Shown here one piece after another: positions 24,281-35,199 of a DNA stretch of 64,000 nucleotides. A program made the position numbers and the translations under genes. Under the pieces are notes generated by a model, which ran no database searches, was not told the origin of the DNA, and saw only the letters and a list, made by a program, of their open reading frames with translations. Location of the stretch: assembly GCA_013399115.1 (NCBI GenBank), contig VXAA01003374.1:25653-89652 (forward strand). Reading direction: 5' to 3'. Within the stretch, counting starts at the first letter, position 1; each line of letters begins with the position of its first letter. Source of the DNA: Anseranas semipalmata (Eukaryota; Chordata; Aves; Anseriformes; Anseranatidae).

Positions 24281-24393
24281 TGCTGCCATTCCAGGCAAGC
24301 CTAAACCCACACTGTAGACACAGTTTGATACCCATTTTGTTCTCTTCTCAGACCTCACTCTTTTGTTTTTAAAGACCACAAGTAAAAGCAGTT
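24281..24393. other. Unique spacer
   Basis: Nothing is identified here. Confidence 0.6.
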
Positions 24394-24444
24394 GAAAAGA
24401 GAAGAGAAGAAAAGAAAAGAAAAGAAAAGAAAAGAAAAGAAAAA
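24394..24444. repeat. (AAAAG)n microsatellite
   Basis: AAGAG units pass into about seven AAAAG units, a purine-only simple repeat. Confidence 0.95.
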
Positions 24445-27220
24445 TAGGCATTAAATATAAAGTCATGTTGTACAGTAATATATATTATTTTGGTGTCCCA
24501 AGGTCCTCTGACATCAGCTTGAAGCATATTTGACATAAAAACTACCAAAAGTAAGTGTATTCAACTGTGCTATGTCAGAAGCTTCTCTCTTGAGGGTACA
24601 GTCCTGTTCATATCTGTGCAGGATACTGAGGGATTTCAGATCCTAAATGAGAACTATGTGACTGTTACATGTTATCATATAAACATACCTATTTCATTCT
24701 CTGTTTTCAGAATAATGGGTGTTTAAAATACCAGAGGCAATGGAAAATGCCTGGAAAATATGAATAGTGGGGAAGACAACATGGAGACACCCATGTGATT
24801 CCTGGGAAAACGGGACCTGGCACAGACCCAGAGCTAGTGAACCCCATCATTTCCAGCTTGACACATGCAAAGCTCCTGGGGTATTGCCCTGCATCCTTCC
24901 CCAAGGTGCAGAAGTGCTGGAGAGTTTGTTAACGCAGGTGGACTTCAGCATCCCAGCAAACTGGTGCACTGGGACACACGGTGCGTACCTCCTGTGGCAC
25001 TTTGACCCCATTCTTGGAGGTAGTCCAGAGTTTACGCCTGGCCAAAATAAAGCTTTAATAACACCTTCACCCAGCCCTGAGCCCAAAGTAATAAACTCTG
25101 GTTGTCAGCAGATTTTATTCAGTCAAAGCACACTAACATGGTCATGAGGCTGGCTTTCAGCTCATAGCACAGGTAGAACAAGACCGTGTCGACCCAAGAC
25201 GCAGGCAGAGCAATCTCACCTCATTTCCAAGCCCTGCCAAGCGTGAGCTGACATCTGCATGGTGCAAACAAATCCAGGGGCTTTGCAGGAGCAACTCTGG
25301 TTCCAGCAGACTGTATGGGAAAAGAAACCGAGGCCAGGGTTATGTCCTGATCTGCAGTTGTCCATTCTGGTTAATTCTTAGCATGCTCCTGGTATTCCCA
25401 GGGCATGGACACAACAGTGCCCATGGGCTTGAGTTGCCTGCAGGTTACAGGCTCAGCCTGGGATGTGCAGAAGTGGCTAAAATGCTTCCCTAGCACCATC
25501 GGCTCAAGAAACAACATGACCTTGCTCACCCAGTGCTGTGTCTGAAGGAGTAAAGCCCAGCCAGGCCAAACTGGTTGTGCTCGGAGTCAGCCGCAGTGGA
25601 TCTGCACCCGCAGATCGTTCCTCAGCCCAGAGACACAGATAGCTGAGGGCTAACTGTGCCACTATGCAGCAATTAGCCTCAGGAGCTTACAGCAAATGCA
25701 AGACAATTTAGACTGACAGGACAATTTTCCAAGAGACACGATAGTTGCACAAAATTTGAAGGCTCTAGAAAAATCTCGGGAATCAAAAATAGCAGAAAAT
25801 AACACAACACACAGGCCTTTTTTTCCTCTCTGCTGAGTTTTAGACCAGGGTAATTTCAGCAGTGCTATTTCTGATGCACAGAAAAAGAAAATTCAGGCTT
25901 GAAATAAGATCAGCTCTTTGGGTTCAGTCCTGCGAATCTGCACTCGGACAAAAATGAAGTAATATTCTGGGGAGCTGGGATAACAAATCCGCGGACAATT
26001 GCGCCTGGGTGGTGGCAGCAGCAGAGGCAGCCTCTCCAGGCTCTATGTTTCTGGGAATAGGCCACAGTGGACACGTTATCAGACTGTCAGGGATGTGTGT
26101 CATTTCCTTGCATTCCTCTTGCTGAAAATCACAAGTTCCTGTCAGCTACACAGAGTATGTAATCCGAGAAAATGCCACAAATAGCAAACTGTCAGCTCAG
26201 AAAAGATTAAGCCAAATGCTCTTCTGTGCCTTGCCGCAGAAGTGAGTGCAGCAAAATGCCCAGTACAGCGTAGGGGATCTCAGCTTCACAGAAAGGACAG
26301 AGAAGCCTCCCCAGTAAATGTTCCTGGGCCCCTCCAAGTATGTAGGTACTGGTAAATGAGAAGTACCTGGCTGGAAGGAGGCCCAGTACAACCGAGATGA
26401 CAACATGCCTTGATCGCGTGCATCAGCACAGGTCTAAGTAACCCCGTAAACTTCCTGGGTAAAATCCACATGTCCTGTGGTTTCTTAGACACCAAGTCAT
26501 TTGGATACAAAGGAAGGTTTTGATGTTGTTTTTTCTGGGCTTACTTGCTTCAAATCCACCTAAGCCATTCTAAGATATCTAAATACTTTCTTTTAATCTC
26601 GTCTTCCATTTCCAGCAGCTTTATGTGCCTTTGAAAGCTCTCCTGTTGTCCCCATGACCCTATCCAAGCCAGTGCTTTGCCTGAATTCATTCTTCTTGCT
26701 TTCGGTACTAGCCATGCAGTTCCACTGCTGGGAGCAGGACTGGCAGCTCTGGACTCGCATGCCTTATGCCACACCAGCCCATCCAAATCTGAACATAGCC
26801 CCAGTGGCTGTAGTGTCAGCTGCTGTGTAGCCTGAGCACTCCTCCTCCTTGCTAGAGCACAATGAGAAACCCCACTGGGGAGAAATTTAAGAGAAAAGGA
26901 AGCCAGAGGTATCTAGCCCTTGTTTTTCTTGATAATGCATCTTCGTGTTCAGAAGTAGTGACATGTTGTGTTATATTTCAATTGTGGTGGGGTGTGGAGT
27001 GGAAATGTTCTTGAGATGGAAGTCTCATGTTCCCTCTCTCTTCCCCAGGTTCTTATGGAGATGTATTCACCCTGTTAATCCTGTGCAGTCTCTCTCCAAG
27101 CTGTTTCAAACAGCACAGAGGAACAGCAGTCTCAAAGTTCCTGGAAATTTCATGAAAATAAGTGGCTTGGTAGAGACATTGACACCACTGAAGGAAAGAC
27201 TGCTGAGTAAGGTCGGCTTA
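24445..27220. other. Unique sequence, no gene recognised
   Basis: A 126-codon plus frame at 24767-25147 and shorter frames elsewhere lack known domains. The phrase 'cagtcctgcgaatctgcact' near 25926 may be a scrap of an ancient repeat. No RNA gene is seen. Confidence 0.5.
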
Positions 27221-27224
27221 TATT

Positions 27225-27435
27225 AGACTACAGGAATCTGAAAGGGTTTATGAATGCGTGAGTTTACAAATGTCCAAATCACAAATTCATGTTGGAGTTT
27301 GCCCTGCAATGGATGTCTGAAGAAGCATTTCACAGTCAAGGCTTCGCTCCCATGTGGATTCTCTGGTGTCACAACACAGTCTCCATTAAAAGCCAACCAA
27401 CCATGAAACAATAACTGGACTGTGTTAGATCCTGC
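27225..27435 (-). pseudogene. Possible degenerate C2H2 zinc-finger relic
   Basis: On the minus strand, 27339-27368 decodes as HQRIHMGAKP, close to the zinc-finger helix end plus linker HQRIHTGEKP. A stop follows immediately and another lies directly before the first His. Counting back at finger spacing, the expected Cys positions read Ser (AGT) and Phe (TTC), each one base from a Cys codon. The expected Phe is Trp. If real, this is a long-dead zinc-finger fragment. A 10-residue match can also arise by chance, so confidence is low. Confidence 0.22.
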
Positions 27436-27546
27436 ACTCAAGCATTTCTCTTGTAACATAGTTAAAGCAGATGTGGAAATGTATAGTATAGTGTAGCTTG
27501 CCTGTTGCACTGGGGAGACCTGAATGCAGATGATCTTTCATCAGAC

Positions 27547-27635
27547 TATATATATATATATATTATATTTTATATTTTATATTTTATATTTATATATACA
27601 TATTATATATATATTATATATATGTACATATATTA
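27547..27635. repeat. TA-rich satellite-like tract, (TA)n and (TATTT)n
   Basis: Almost 90 bases of TATATA, TATATTT and ATTATATA units. The tract is strongly self-complementary and likely to form cruciforms or be hard to assemble. Confidence 0.95.
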
Positions 27636-28135
27636 TGAACAGTGACTGCTGACAAACACCTGGGATGGAGCAGTTGCCTTCCTGCAGTGTGGCAGATATT
27701 CCAGGTGACATTCCCCACTGAAGGCTGGCAGGTAGAATGTGAAACACATTTTGGTCTTAGGCAGCCGTACTCTGTCGATGCAAATACATTGTCACAGCCC
27801 TGTACAAGTGCTGTACAGGAGCACCAGTGGACCTCCACAAGTTCAGTCCTGCAAAGCACTGTGAAGTTCCATGCCCTATCATCTGCTAAGGAGAGCTGCA
27901 CTAAAAGGCACACAACGGTAATAAGAAATAAACAACAAATAAGGAGAATAGATACCCCCAAGTTTGTTATCATAATCAAGCTAGATGAAGCATTAGAGAA
28001 ATTGCATATACAACCCAATATCACAGACTGTACAATGCACTTTATCGAGGTCCAGCATAGTGGATTTTGTTGCATGGGCACAGCGTTCAGTCATTCCTCA
28101 GCAGCTAGTGATTACAACTCCACGATTCAGTGACG
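27636..28135. other. Overlapping long open frames on both strands, unassigned
   Basis: The plus strand is open for 163 codons (27642-28133) and the minus strand for 155 codons (27614-28081), in unrelated registers. Neither product shows a domain I know. The minus product has one hydrophobic stretch rich in Ile, Leu and Cys around its residues 40-65. Composition is ordinary rather than GC-rich, so the double openness is slightly unusual. The block directly follows a TA-rich tract and could be a decayed mobile-element fragment. I do not call a gene. Confidence 0.3.
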
Positions 28136-28489
28136 GACTTAAAAGGAGGCAGCTGCTACCAGTTGGATGAGAGATTCGCAGCTAGCCAGGCTGTGCTAAA
28201 ATATGCTGAGAGCAGCTCAACATCAGCCCCTCTTCCTCTCACCCCTTCATTGTTTGTTTCTTATTCTTATGTCTCGTATTTTAGGCCATGCCCTTCGGGG
28301 ACATTTCCTCTGTATTTCTGCTGTGCCTGTGTCAATGCAGGTCCCACCCCAGTGGAGTGTCTACGCTCTGTCACAGTGTAAGTGTTGGTGTGAGACAACA
28401 AAACCATCCTGTGTTATTTCAGTGTTTTCAAACATCCAGCTCATAAGTATTCCTGTGTACCACAGCAGTACCTAAATGGGATCTTGTTA
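28136..28489. other. Unique sequence, no gene recognised
   Basis: Two overlapping frames of 83-90 codons share the strand but have no recognisable domain. Confidence 0.5.
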
Positions 28490-29300
28490 TTGCAGCTGAA
28501 TTTGTTCAAATTCATTTCACTTACAGAATGTACTAAACCTGTCTTCTTTCAGCAATAGCCTCACTTTCGCTAATCACCATCTCATTCAAACTATATTTCA
28601 TACACTTGATTATTCAGTTTTGCCCTGATAATAACTAATGTGCCATTGTAGGCAAGAAGTAAAATGTTTCAGCACAACCCCTCCGTTTCTAATGGATTCT
28701 CTGTTTGTTTACATTATACTGTAATAGCTATTGATCTTCACATGATTATGGAATCCAGGCAGCATTAGAAAATTCATTAACGATGACTACAGAAGCTTTA
28801 ACCCTGTTTAAAATGTTCTTCACTTTCAGGCTATTCTACATGAATGACAACATCTATTACGGACAAAGGCACTGTAACCACCCCTAATTTGCAAAGCATA
28901 TTATCTGTGATCAATACCGAATGATAGAGCACAGCTGACTGAAAAGACCAATTTTGGAATTCAAGCGACATATGGTTTAAATCCCACAGTAACCACCCCG
29001 TTCTAACTAAACAAAGAGGACATACAATATCCAGGATTTCTAACGCAGTGCTCCACAATTAACAAAGCTCTTCCCTCGGGAGTAATGCCTCTATTTACAT
29101 TTTTGGTTTTCAAGGACAGAAAAAGAGTTTGCTGTTTCCTTCATCAGATGTGACAAGGTGCAATGCATAATGAACAAAATGCCATAATTGCTCAATAATG
29201 GCACTTTATTAAGCATATGGAGTAACTTTATAAAAAGAAAAGAAAAAACACTTCAATGAACATTTCTTTCTATCAAGAAACTGTCTTCACACTTTTCAGA
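28490..29300. promoter_or_regulatory. Enhancer-like unique AT-rich block
   Basis: Long AT-rich sequence without repeats, containing several TAAT/ATTA words, TGTTTAC (forkhead-type, near 28707), CATTAACG and AATTTGC words. It resembles conserved noncoding DNA of gene deserts. Inference only. Confidence 0.3.
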
Positions 29301-29692
29301 AAAACATAAACAGTATCAACAAAATTATCTCAAATAAAATTGTTTCATAGTGCTCCTTCCAGTAGCACTGGTCTCACATGTCTTAATAATACTTTCCAGG
29401 AAGTCTGTTTGTTTTAGCTCTAGCCTACTCTAAAAGGTAGATAATGAGAGAAACTACAATTGCACAACTTACTGCTCAATTTGGATTCCGCAAGTGTTGT
29501 CCCAGCTCTTTTTCAAGTTACGTATTAATGACAAGGGGTTATGAAAGGATTTTATCAAACATTAAGTACCTTGGCAATGTAACTAAAGGCATAAACCACA
29601 GCAACCTACATGACAATTCTATATTGCAGCTCTGAAAAAAAAAAAAAAGGAAACAATTATTATGGCTTTATATTATTCTGATACCTATAAAA
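29301..29692. other. Unique sequence with poly-A run
   Basis: A 14-base A run lies at 29635-29648. No retrocopy can be seen upstream of it. Nothing else is recognised. Confidence 0.55.
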
Positions 29693-29745
29693 ATTCTGGA
29701 CCAAACTCAGCCTTAGTGTAACTCACGGACTCATTGGGCATGTTA
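29693..29745. repeat. Relic of an ancient amniote MITE-like repeat
   Basis: 'ccaaactcagccttagtgta' followed by 'actcacggactcattgggca' resembles the old wording 'ccaaattcagc', 'gtgtaactcc', 'attgaagtcaatggg'. Short and diverged. Confidence 0.35.
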
Positions 29746-30142
29746 CAAGGATGAATTTAGTGTTGTGCATTCATGGGAATAGCTTTGCTTGTAAGAAACC
29801 AATACATTTTTCAGCAAGCCACATAATAAGAGACTGGTCTGAGCCACATAATTCACTTTTTTCATTCCCATGCAAAATTCCACAGAAGGAGCCAGATGCA
29901 TGGCTCTGCTTTGGGTGCATGTTTGCTCACAATACAATACCACATCTCCCAGTAAACCCTCTCCACCTAAAGCTGTTGAGTTTATACAGCTTGCCTCCTG
30001 AACTGTAAGGATAGTCATTCAACGAAGCTATGAATACAATATAGTCTTTAGGGATGGGTTTAGTTTTACTTGTCATGAGGTGTCTGTGACATAGGCATGA
30101 ACTAAGTGTATGTGTCATGGCTACATGTCATAGTTCCCCTCA
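29746..30142. other. Unique sequence before the CR1 insertion
   Basis: Overlapping frames of 63-91 codons on both strands lack known domains. Confidence 0.5.
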
Positions 30143-31030
30143 TCATAGAATCATAGAATTATAAAATCATAGAATGGTTTGGGTTGGAAGGGACCTTAAA
30201 GATCATCTAATTCTAACCCCCTGCCATAGGCAGGGACACCTCCCACTAGGCCAGGTTGCTCAAAGCCCCATCCAGCCTGGCCTTGAAAACTTCCAGGGAT
30301 GGGGCATCCACAGCTTCTCTGGGCAACCTGATCCAGTGCCTCACCACCCTCATAGGAAAGAATTTCTTCCTAATATCTAAGCTAAATCTCCCCTCTTTTA
30401 GTTTAAAGCCATTACCCCTTGTCCTATCACTACACTACTTGACAAAGAGTCCCCCTCCTGCTTTCTTTTAGGCCCTCTTCAGGTACTGAAAGGCTGCTAT
30501 AAGGTCTCCCCAGAGCCTTCTCTTCTCCCAGATAAACAACCCCAGCTCTCTCAGCCTGTGTTCATAGGAGAGCTGCTCCAGCCCTCTGATCCTCCTCGTG
30601 GCCCTCCTCTGGACTCACTCTAATAGTTCCATGTCCTTCTTATACTGGGGGTCCCAGAGCTGAACACAGCACTCCAGGTGGGATCTCACAAGAGCAGGGT
30701 AGAGTGGGAGAATCGCCTCCTCCCACCTGCTGGCCATGATTCTTTTGATGCAGCCCAGGACACGGTTGGCTTTCTGGGCTGCACATGTACAATGCTGGCT
30801 CATGTTGAGCTTCTCATCAACCAACACCCCCAAGTCCTTGTCCTCAGAGCTGCTCTCAATCCATTCNNNNNATGTCGACCGCACCACACAGCTTGGTGTC
30901 ATTGGCAAACTTACTGAGGGTGCACTCAATCCCACTGTCCATGTTGCTGACAAAGTTGTTAAACAGTGCCAGTCCCAGTACCGACCCATGAGGAACACCG
31001 CTCATCACTGATCTCCACACAGATATCAAG
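30143..31030 (-). mobile_element. CR1 LINE, 5'-truncated, minus strand
   Basis: The 3' end lies at the left, with the avian CR1 terminal octamers (ATTCTATG-type, read here as TCATAGAA repeats at 30143-30174) followed by the highly conserved 3' UTR phrase complementary to 'ggtttgggttggaagggacc'. Moving right, the 3' part of ORF2 is encoded on the minus strand: the reverse-transcriptase C-terminal region, then upstream the motif region containing [10 protein letters not shown] and FANDTKL. Homology stops near 31030, the usual 5' truncation of LINEs. The element contains stops and frame breaks after codon word MELLE, so it is dead. A 5-N gap at 30867-30871 interrupts it. It is moderately young: most consensus wording is still readable. 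Confidence 0.97.
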
Positions 31031-31056
31031 CCATTATCACCTGATATTATCTCCAA
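30615..31056 (-). pseudogene. CR1 ORF2 reverse-transcriptase fragment (dead)
   Basis: Minus-strand codons upstream of the gap give [15 protein letters not shown] and later [12 protein letters not shown]. The family's catalytic box is FADDT, so the first of the paired aspartates is changed to Asn, which would inactivate the enzyme. Beyond the gap the frame resumes at EWIESS and runs through [12 protein letters not shown] and [12 protein letters not shown] to MELLE before frame breaks. In intact CR1 ORF2 roughly 45-55 residues separate CGAVD from EWIESS, so about 150 bases are missing here, by deletion or because the gap is under-sized. The first few codons at the right end are probably host DNA. 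Confidence 0.9.
30867..30871. other. Assembly gap (5 N) inside the CR1
   Basis: Five unknown bases join two parts of the CR1 reverse-transcriptase frame that are normally separated by about 150 bases. The N count is therefore probably not a true length. Confidence 0.9.
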
Positions 31057-33660
31057 TCACAAGTTAGTGGAGTCTGAGGAGCTATTCTGCCTACATCTAG
31101 CAATAACAGAAGCTCAGACACTCAGCACACACGTGACACTAAAAGTGGTTCAGCTGAATCCCATCCAACTATGTGGTATAAGTGTTAATAGGTGTTAGTA
31201 CAGTATGTATATATATCAGCCGTGGACCTTGGTATAGACCTTTCTATATATGTAGCCATTCAGAAGGCTTCTGGTCAGTGAAGAGGCAGGTGTAGGAGGC
31301 AGGGGGAGGCTGCCATCACACACAAACTGGGATGCAGCAGGGTCTGCCCCACACCCACTCTCTAGCCTATCTCAGCAGGAGGGCGCTGGGACCAGACCCA
31401 GGAGACAGGAGGGACTGTCAGGTCCTGCTACTTAGAAGTAGCCATTGTATGTCAACAGACGTGTGCTTAAGCCCCCCACCCACCAAATTATACAATGCAT
31501 GCGAAAAGTGTCATTCATTCCAAGAGGCACCACATGGGCCTGGGTTTACCCATGAGTTTGGAGATATGAGGTAAGAAGCACTAGGAGTCCTGTGGGGGTG
31601 AAGTTGTGGGTACTGAGATGCGGCAATGGTGAGTGCTGAATTGATAGATACACATATCCGCACGTGTCTACAGATATAAATATGCATATCAATTGCAATT
31701 TACATTATTTAATTTCTGAATTAAGAATAAATTTGTACATTTTGCACAAACATATGCATGCAAACTAAGAGCACTCTCTCTGTCTTCCACATAATCAGGC
31801 TCATATCACTGGCTTTAGCAGAGACAGCATCCTAACCTTAATGTACAACCAAAGCAGCTTGAATTCAAAATTATAAACCTAAAGTAAACCTAAAACCTAG
31901 TAACCTAAAACCTGTTGAAAAACAGCTTGTGAGCAATCCATGGGCTGAAATATATTAGGTTATATATAAGCTTGTAGTTCACAGAAATTTCTAAAATCTC
32001 CAATCTGCTTAAGGATCACAGACTTGGCGAAGAAAGCAAAAACTCCACTCAATCAAAAGGAGAGCAAAGAGAAGTCTAGGGAAAGAAGAAGATACAATAA
32101 AAAGAGTGGTTCATATGCTGAACTGATCTGAACTCAAAAAATCATGCCAAAACCCCCCACCTCCTATAAAAGGTATTTGAAAGCTCTGAGAATAGGCAGC
32201 TGTTTCCTAGACAAGTTTTAGTCCAACCCAAGTGACATTGCTGTATAAAAGCAATCTAAGCAACTTTATGAGATCAGGTGAATAGCAGAAGATAAGTACT
32301 TAGCAGTCTCAGTCCTAATGTAACATTGACCACACCATCAATCATAACTTTCAACTACCTTGATAGGCAAGGTAAGCCACTAAGAAGAGAAATTCATACA
32401 TGGTGCAGATAATGAGGTTAATTTTTCTGTGAGCTATCATGGAAATTATTATAGTACGTTATCAGTACTTTGCTAAATTTTTTTTCAGTATGGAAATCAA
32501 TCTTTCCTTCTTCTTGGCTAGAGCATAAAAGCTGAGATTTATAAAGCCTTTTAAGGTGCCTCTAAAATTAATGGGAATTGGATGTCCTCATTACCTACAT
32601 GCTTTGAAAAGCTCAGCCAAAATGCATAAAATGAGTAGACACTGGCTATCATTAAAACCTCTCCAGTTTTGCCTTTGAAAGTAGATAAGGATATCATCAT
32701 GTTCAAATGATTCCCTGTAAAGAATTTAGCACCAGGAATATTTAGCAAACAGTACACTGCTCACTGTAAATTAGTTTCAAAGGCATATGCAAAGACGTTA
32801 ATGGTGCCTACACAAACAACTGCATGAAGCAATAAGGTGAAGTGAACCTCTGGAGACTGGTTACCAGCACTGCAGTGGAAAAAGTAGAATTTATTATATA
32901 TCCCCAGTAGCCACTTTCTTGCTCCAATTATGAAAGGTCTGGTGAGACTAGCTTATATATACTTGCAGCTAATTGTCTGCTAATAGGCACAGTAGGCCAC
33001 ATAGTCCTCTGCAGTCCAGAGGCATGAGAGCAATGGGGCTGTTTGAGCTGCTTCTGTCAAACCAGCTGTTGAAATCATACCTAGTTCCCAAACACCTGAA
33101 AAGCCTCAATAAACTATCTCCATTTGGCCATTGCCACCCTCTCAGGTAAAAGCCATGTTGCTCTAGGTCAACTCTTCCTTAAGTCCCACCTTTATCCTTT
33201 TCCCTATATTCTGGCTGAAAGGGACATCCTTGCCAGCTGCCTCCTTCCCCAGTCTTGCCCATGCCTCCTTTCTCTCCCCAGTTGGCTGGTAAATAAGAAT
33301 GGAAGCAAATCCCAGGTCTGCAGCAATACAGCAAGGGCCATGCAAACTGCGGGCAGAGCTTATGCTGCTATTGCTGCCCTGCTAGCAGTACCCAGATGGG
33401 CTAGCTTCTATCTGCCTCTGGCACTGATATCATAAACATAAGCAGTGCAATCACACTCCGCAGCAGAGCACAGATGAGAAAACCAAAGGAGAAGAGCTTC
33501 AGCCTTGTATAATTTCCATGATTAAAATCAACAGCAATGTTTGACTAATTGGCCCACAAAGGCCTTTGCATTGGTGTAATTTAAATAAGCTTAAAAACAG
33601 ATCAAGGTTAAAAAACAGCACTATTCAGCCTACCAACCAGGCTGCAGAGTCTCTTCACTG
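31031..33660. other. Unique sequence, no gene recognised
   Basis: AT-rich unique DNA with short frames (up to 103 codons at 33124-33435, plus) that have no domain I know. A 12-base direct repeat, AACCTAAAACCT, occurs at 31887-31898 and 31902-31913. Short TATATA runs occur near 31206-31255 and 31953-31975. Confidence 0.5.
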
Positions 33661-34150
33661 AGTTTGTTACACAAGGCTAGCTTGTCTCTGCAACAACCCA
33701 TTCAGCTGCTCTAGCTTTCTGGTGGAGTGCCCCACTGAAAAGTGGGACTGATGAATATGTTCGCCCTCAACATCACTAGCTGTTTCACCCCTAAACAGGG
33801 ACTCAGTATTATTAAGGGGCCACAAGAAGAGGGTGAAAACACATATTTTTCCCTCTCCTGCTCCATGCCGGTGACTGGTCTTCAGGTACCTCCTTACCCC
33901 TTGCCAGACTTTTGTGAGGGGATGAGAACCAGCAGCTTCTCTGTTACAGTCACTAAGAGGGGTGTGTGTGATGACCTCATGTGTCATGGACAAGTGGCTA
34001 CATCCCCATGCACTCATGTACAGGGCAGATGGAGCTTGTCCTGCGTTTACTTTCAAAATAGCTTCAAAGTATTTCCCAGGAGAAATCACAGGAAGGCTGA
34101 GATAGATGTGAACCAGGTTGGGTGCTGGACATCTCTTTGAATACAATGGA
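33661..34150. other. In-register overlapping open frames, unassigned
   Basis: Minus 159 codons (33667-34146) and plus 132 codons (33742-34140) occupy the same codon register on opposite strands. No domain is recognised in either. The sequence could belong to a decayed mobile element together with the LTR-like part to its right, or be unique DNA. Confidence 0.3.
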
Positions 34151-34760
34151 TGAGATCTCTGTTGAGGAGGCCATGGAATGTAGCCTACCCCAAATCGCCA
34201 GATGAGACCTTGACTACATCTGCCTGGATCTCACTGACTACATTAATTCAGTATGAGCCAGAAAACCAAGCATTAGGCAAACTTTGTTATGTAACTGTCA
34301 CTGAACTCACATTTGGGGCGGCAGGCCAGCGGGTGACAGAAACCGCTCTGGCAACAGCTAATTGGCCTTAGTAAGGAGTAAGTCAAAGAGATTGGCCCAG
34401 GGCAATGTAATTAGCAAAGTCATTGGCAGCTTATGCCAACAGTCTAATTTAGAAAGCAATAAATAGTTAAAAGAGCAGCCTCTTGGGGGCATGAGCACTG
34501 CTGTAGGGGGACAGCTGACACAGTGAAACAGCTATTGGCCAAGGTGGTATCACCCCGTGCAGGGGCCAAGCTGCCACCCCAGACCAACCGTGTTCCTCTG
34601 CTGGAGCAAATGTCTGTACCCTGGTTCCATGGTGCTGGTATAGGCTGGATCAGGGCTGGGGATTTGATTCATGTGTGTTGTGCATGTGCATGTGAAAGAA
34701 TGGAAATCTCAGAATAAAAATCACTATCCACCTGCTAAACCCACCATTATAAGTAAATAA
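34140..34760 (+). mobile_element. Possible solo-LTR-like segment
   Basis: The order of signals is LTR-like on the plus strand. A TATA-type word (ATAAATAG) lies near 34459, followed by about 250 bases of GC-richer sequence, an AATAAA-containing word near 34714 and a GT-rich stretch between them (34660-34690). I cannot find terminal TG...CA ends with a target-site duplication or recall a matching avian LTR family, so this is only a suggestion. No viral coding sequence is seen here. Confidence 0.2.
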
Positions 34761-35199
34761 ATTTTGGATGGTAGGTCAGCGAGTGGTTCTGCAACCACCC
34801 CACCTAGTTGCCCCATGATGGAGAATTCAGCTGTGGTTTAAAGCAAGAGAAGAGGTTTCCCACACTGTGCCCTGCCCGGGCTCATCACACCACGCATCCG
34901 ACAAGATGAAAACCAGTGGCAGGGGTCCATCTGTCATCTCGCAGAGCCGGGGGCTGCGGGGACTGGAGAGAAGTGGGGAATGGGCTCTGCTCCTACACAC
35001 CTTGCTCAGCAGAGCGAGGCATGCCGTAATTTGCTGCCGCTGCCCACAGGTTAACAGCAAATTCCAGTCCCCTGTAGCAAAGACGGAGCGGGGAGGTGTG
35101 TGAGAGGCATGCTGTCTCCCAGAGCAGCTCCTGAGAGGAGGCAGCTACCCAGCTTCTGCACTGCTCAGAGTGAAGCCTTAAGATGCGCGCTAGCCCAAA
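34761..35199. other. GC-richer unique sequence, no gene recognised
   Basis: Frames of 77-89 codons on both strands near 34827-35262 have no known domain. CpG frequency is mildly raised but not to island level. Confidence 0.45.

Noticed and set aside
29635..29648. Poly-A run considered as a processed-pseudogene tail
   Set aside because: The upstream sequence shows no coding similarity or target-site duplication that I can see.
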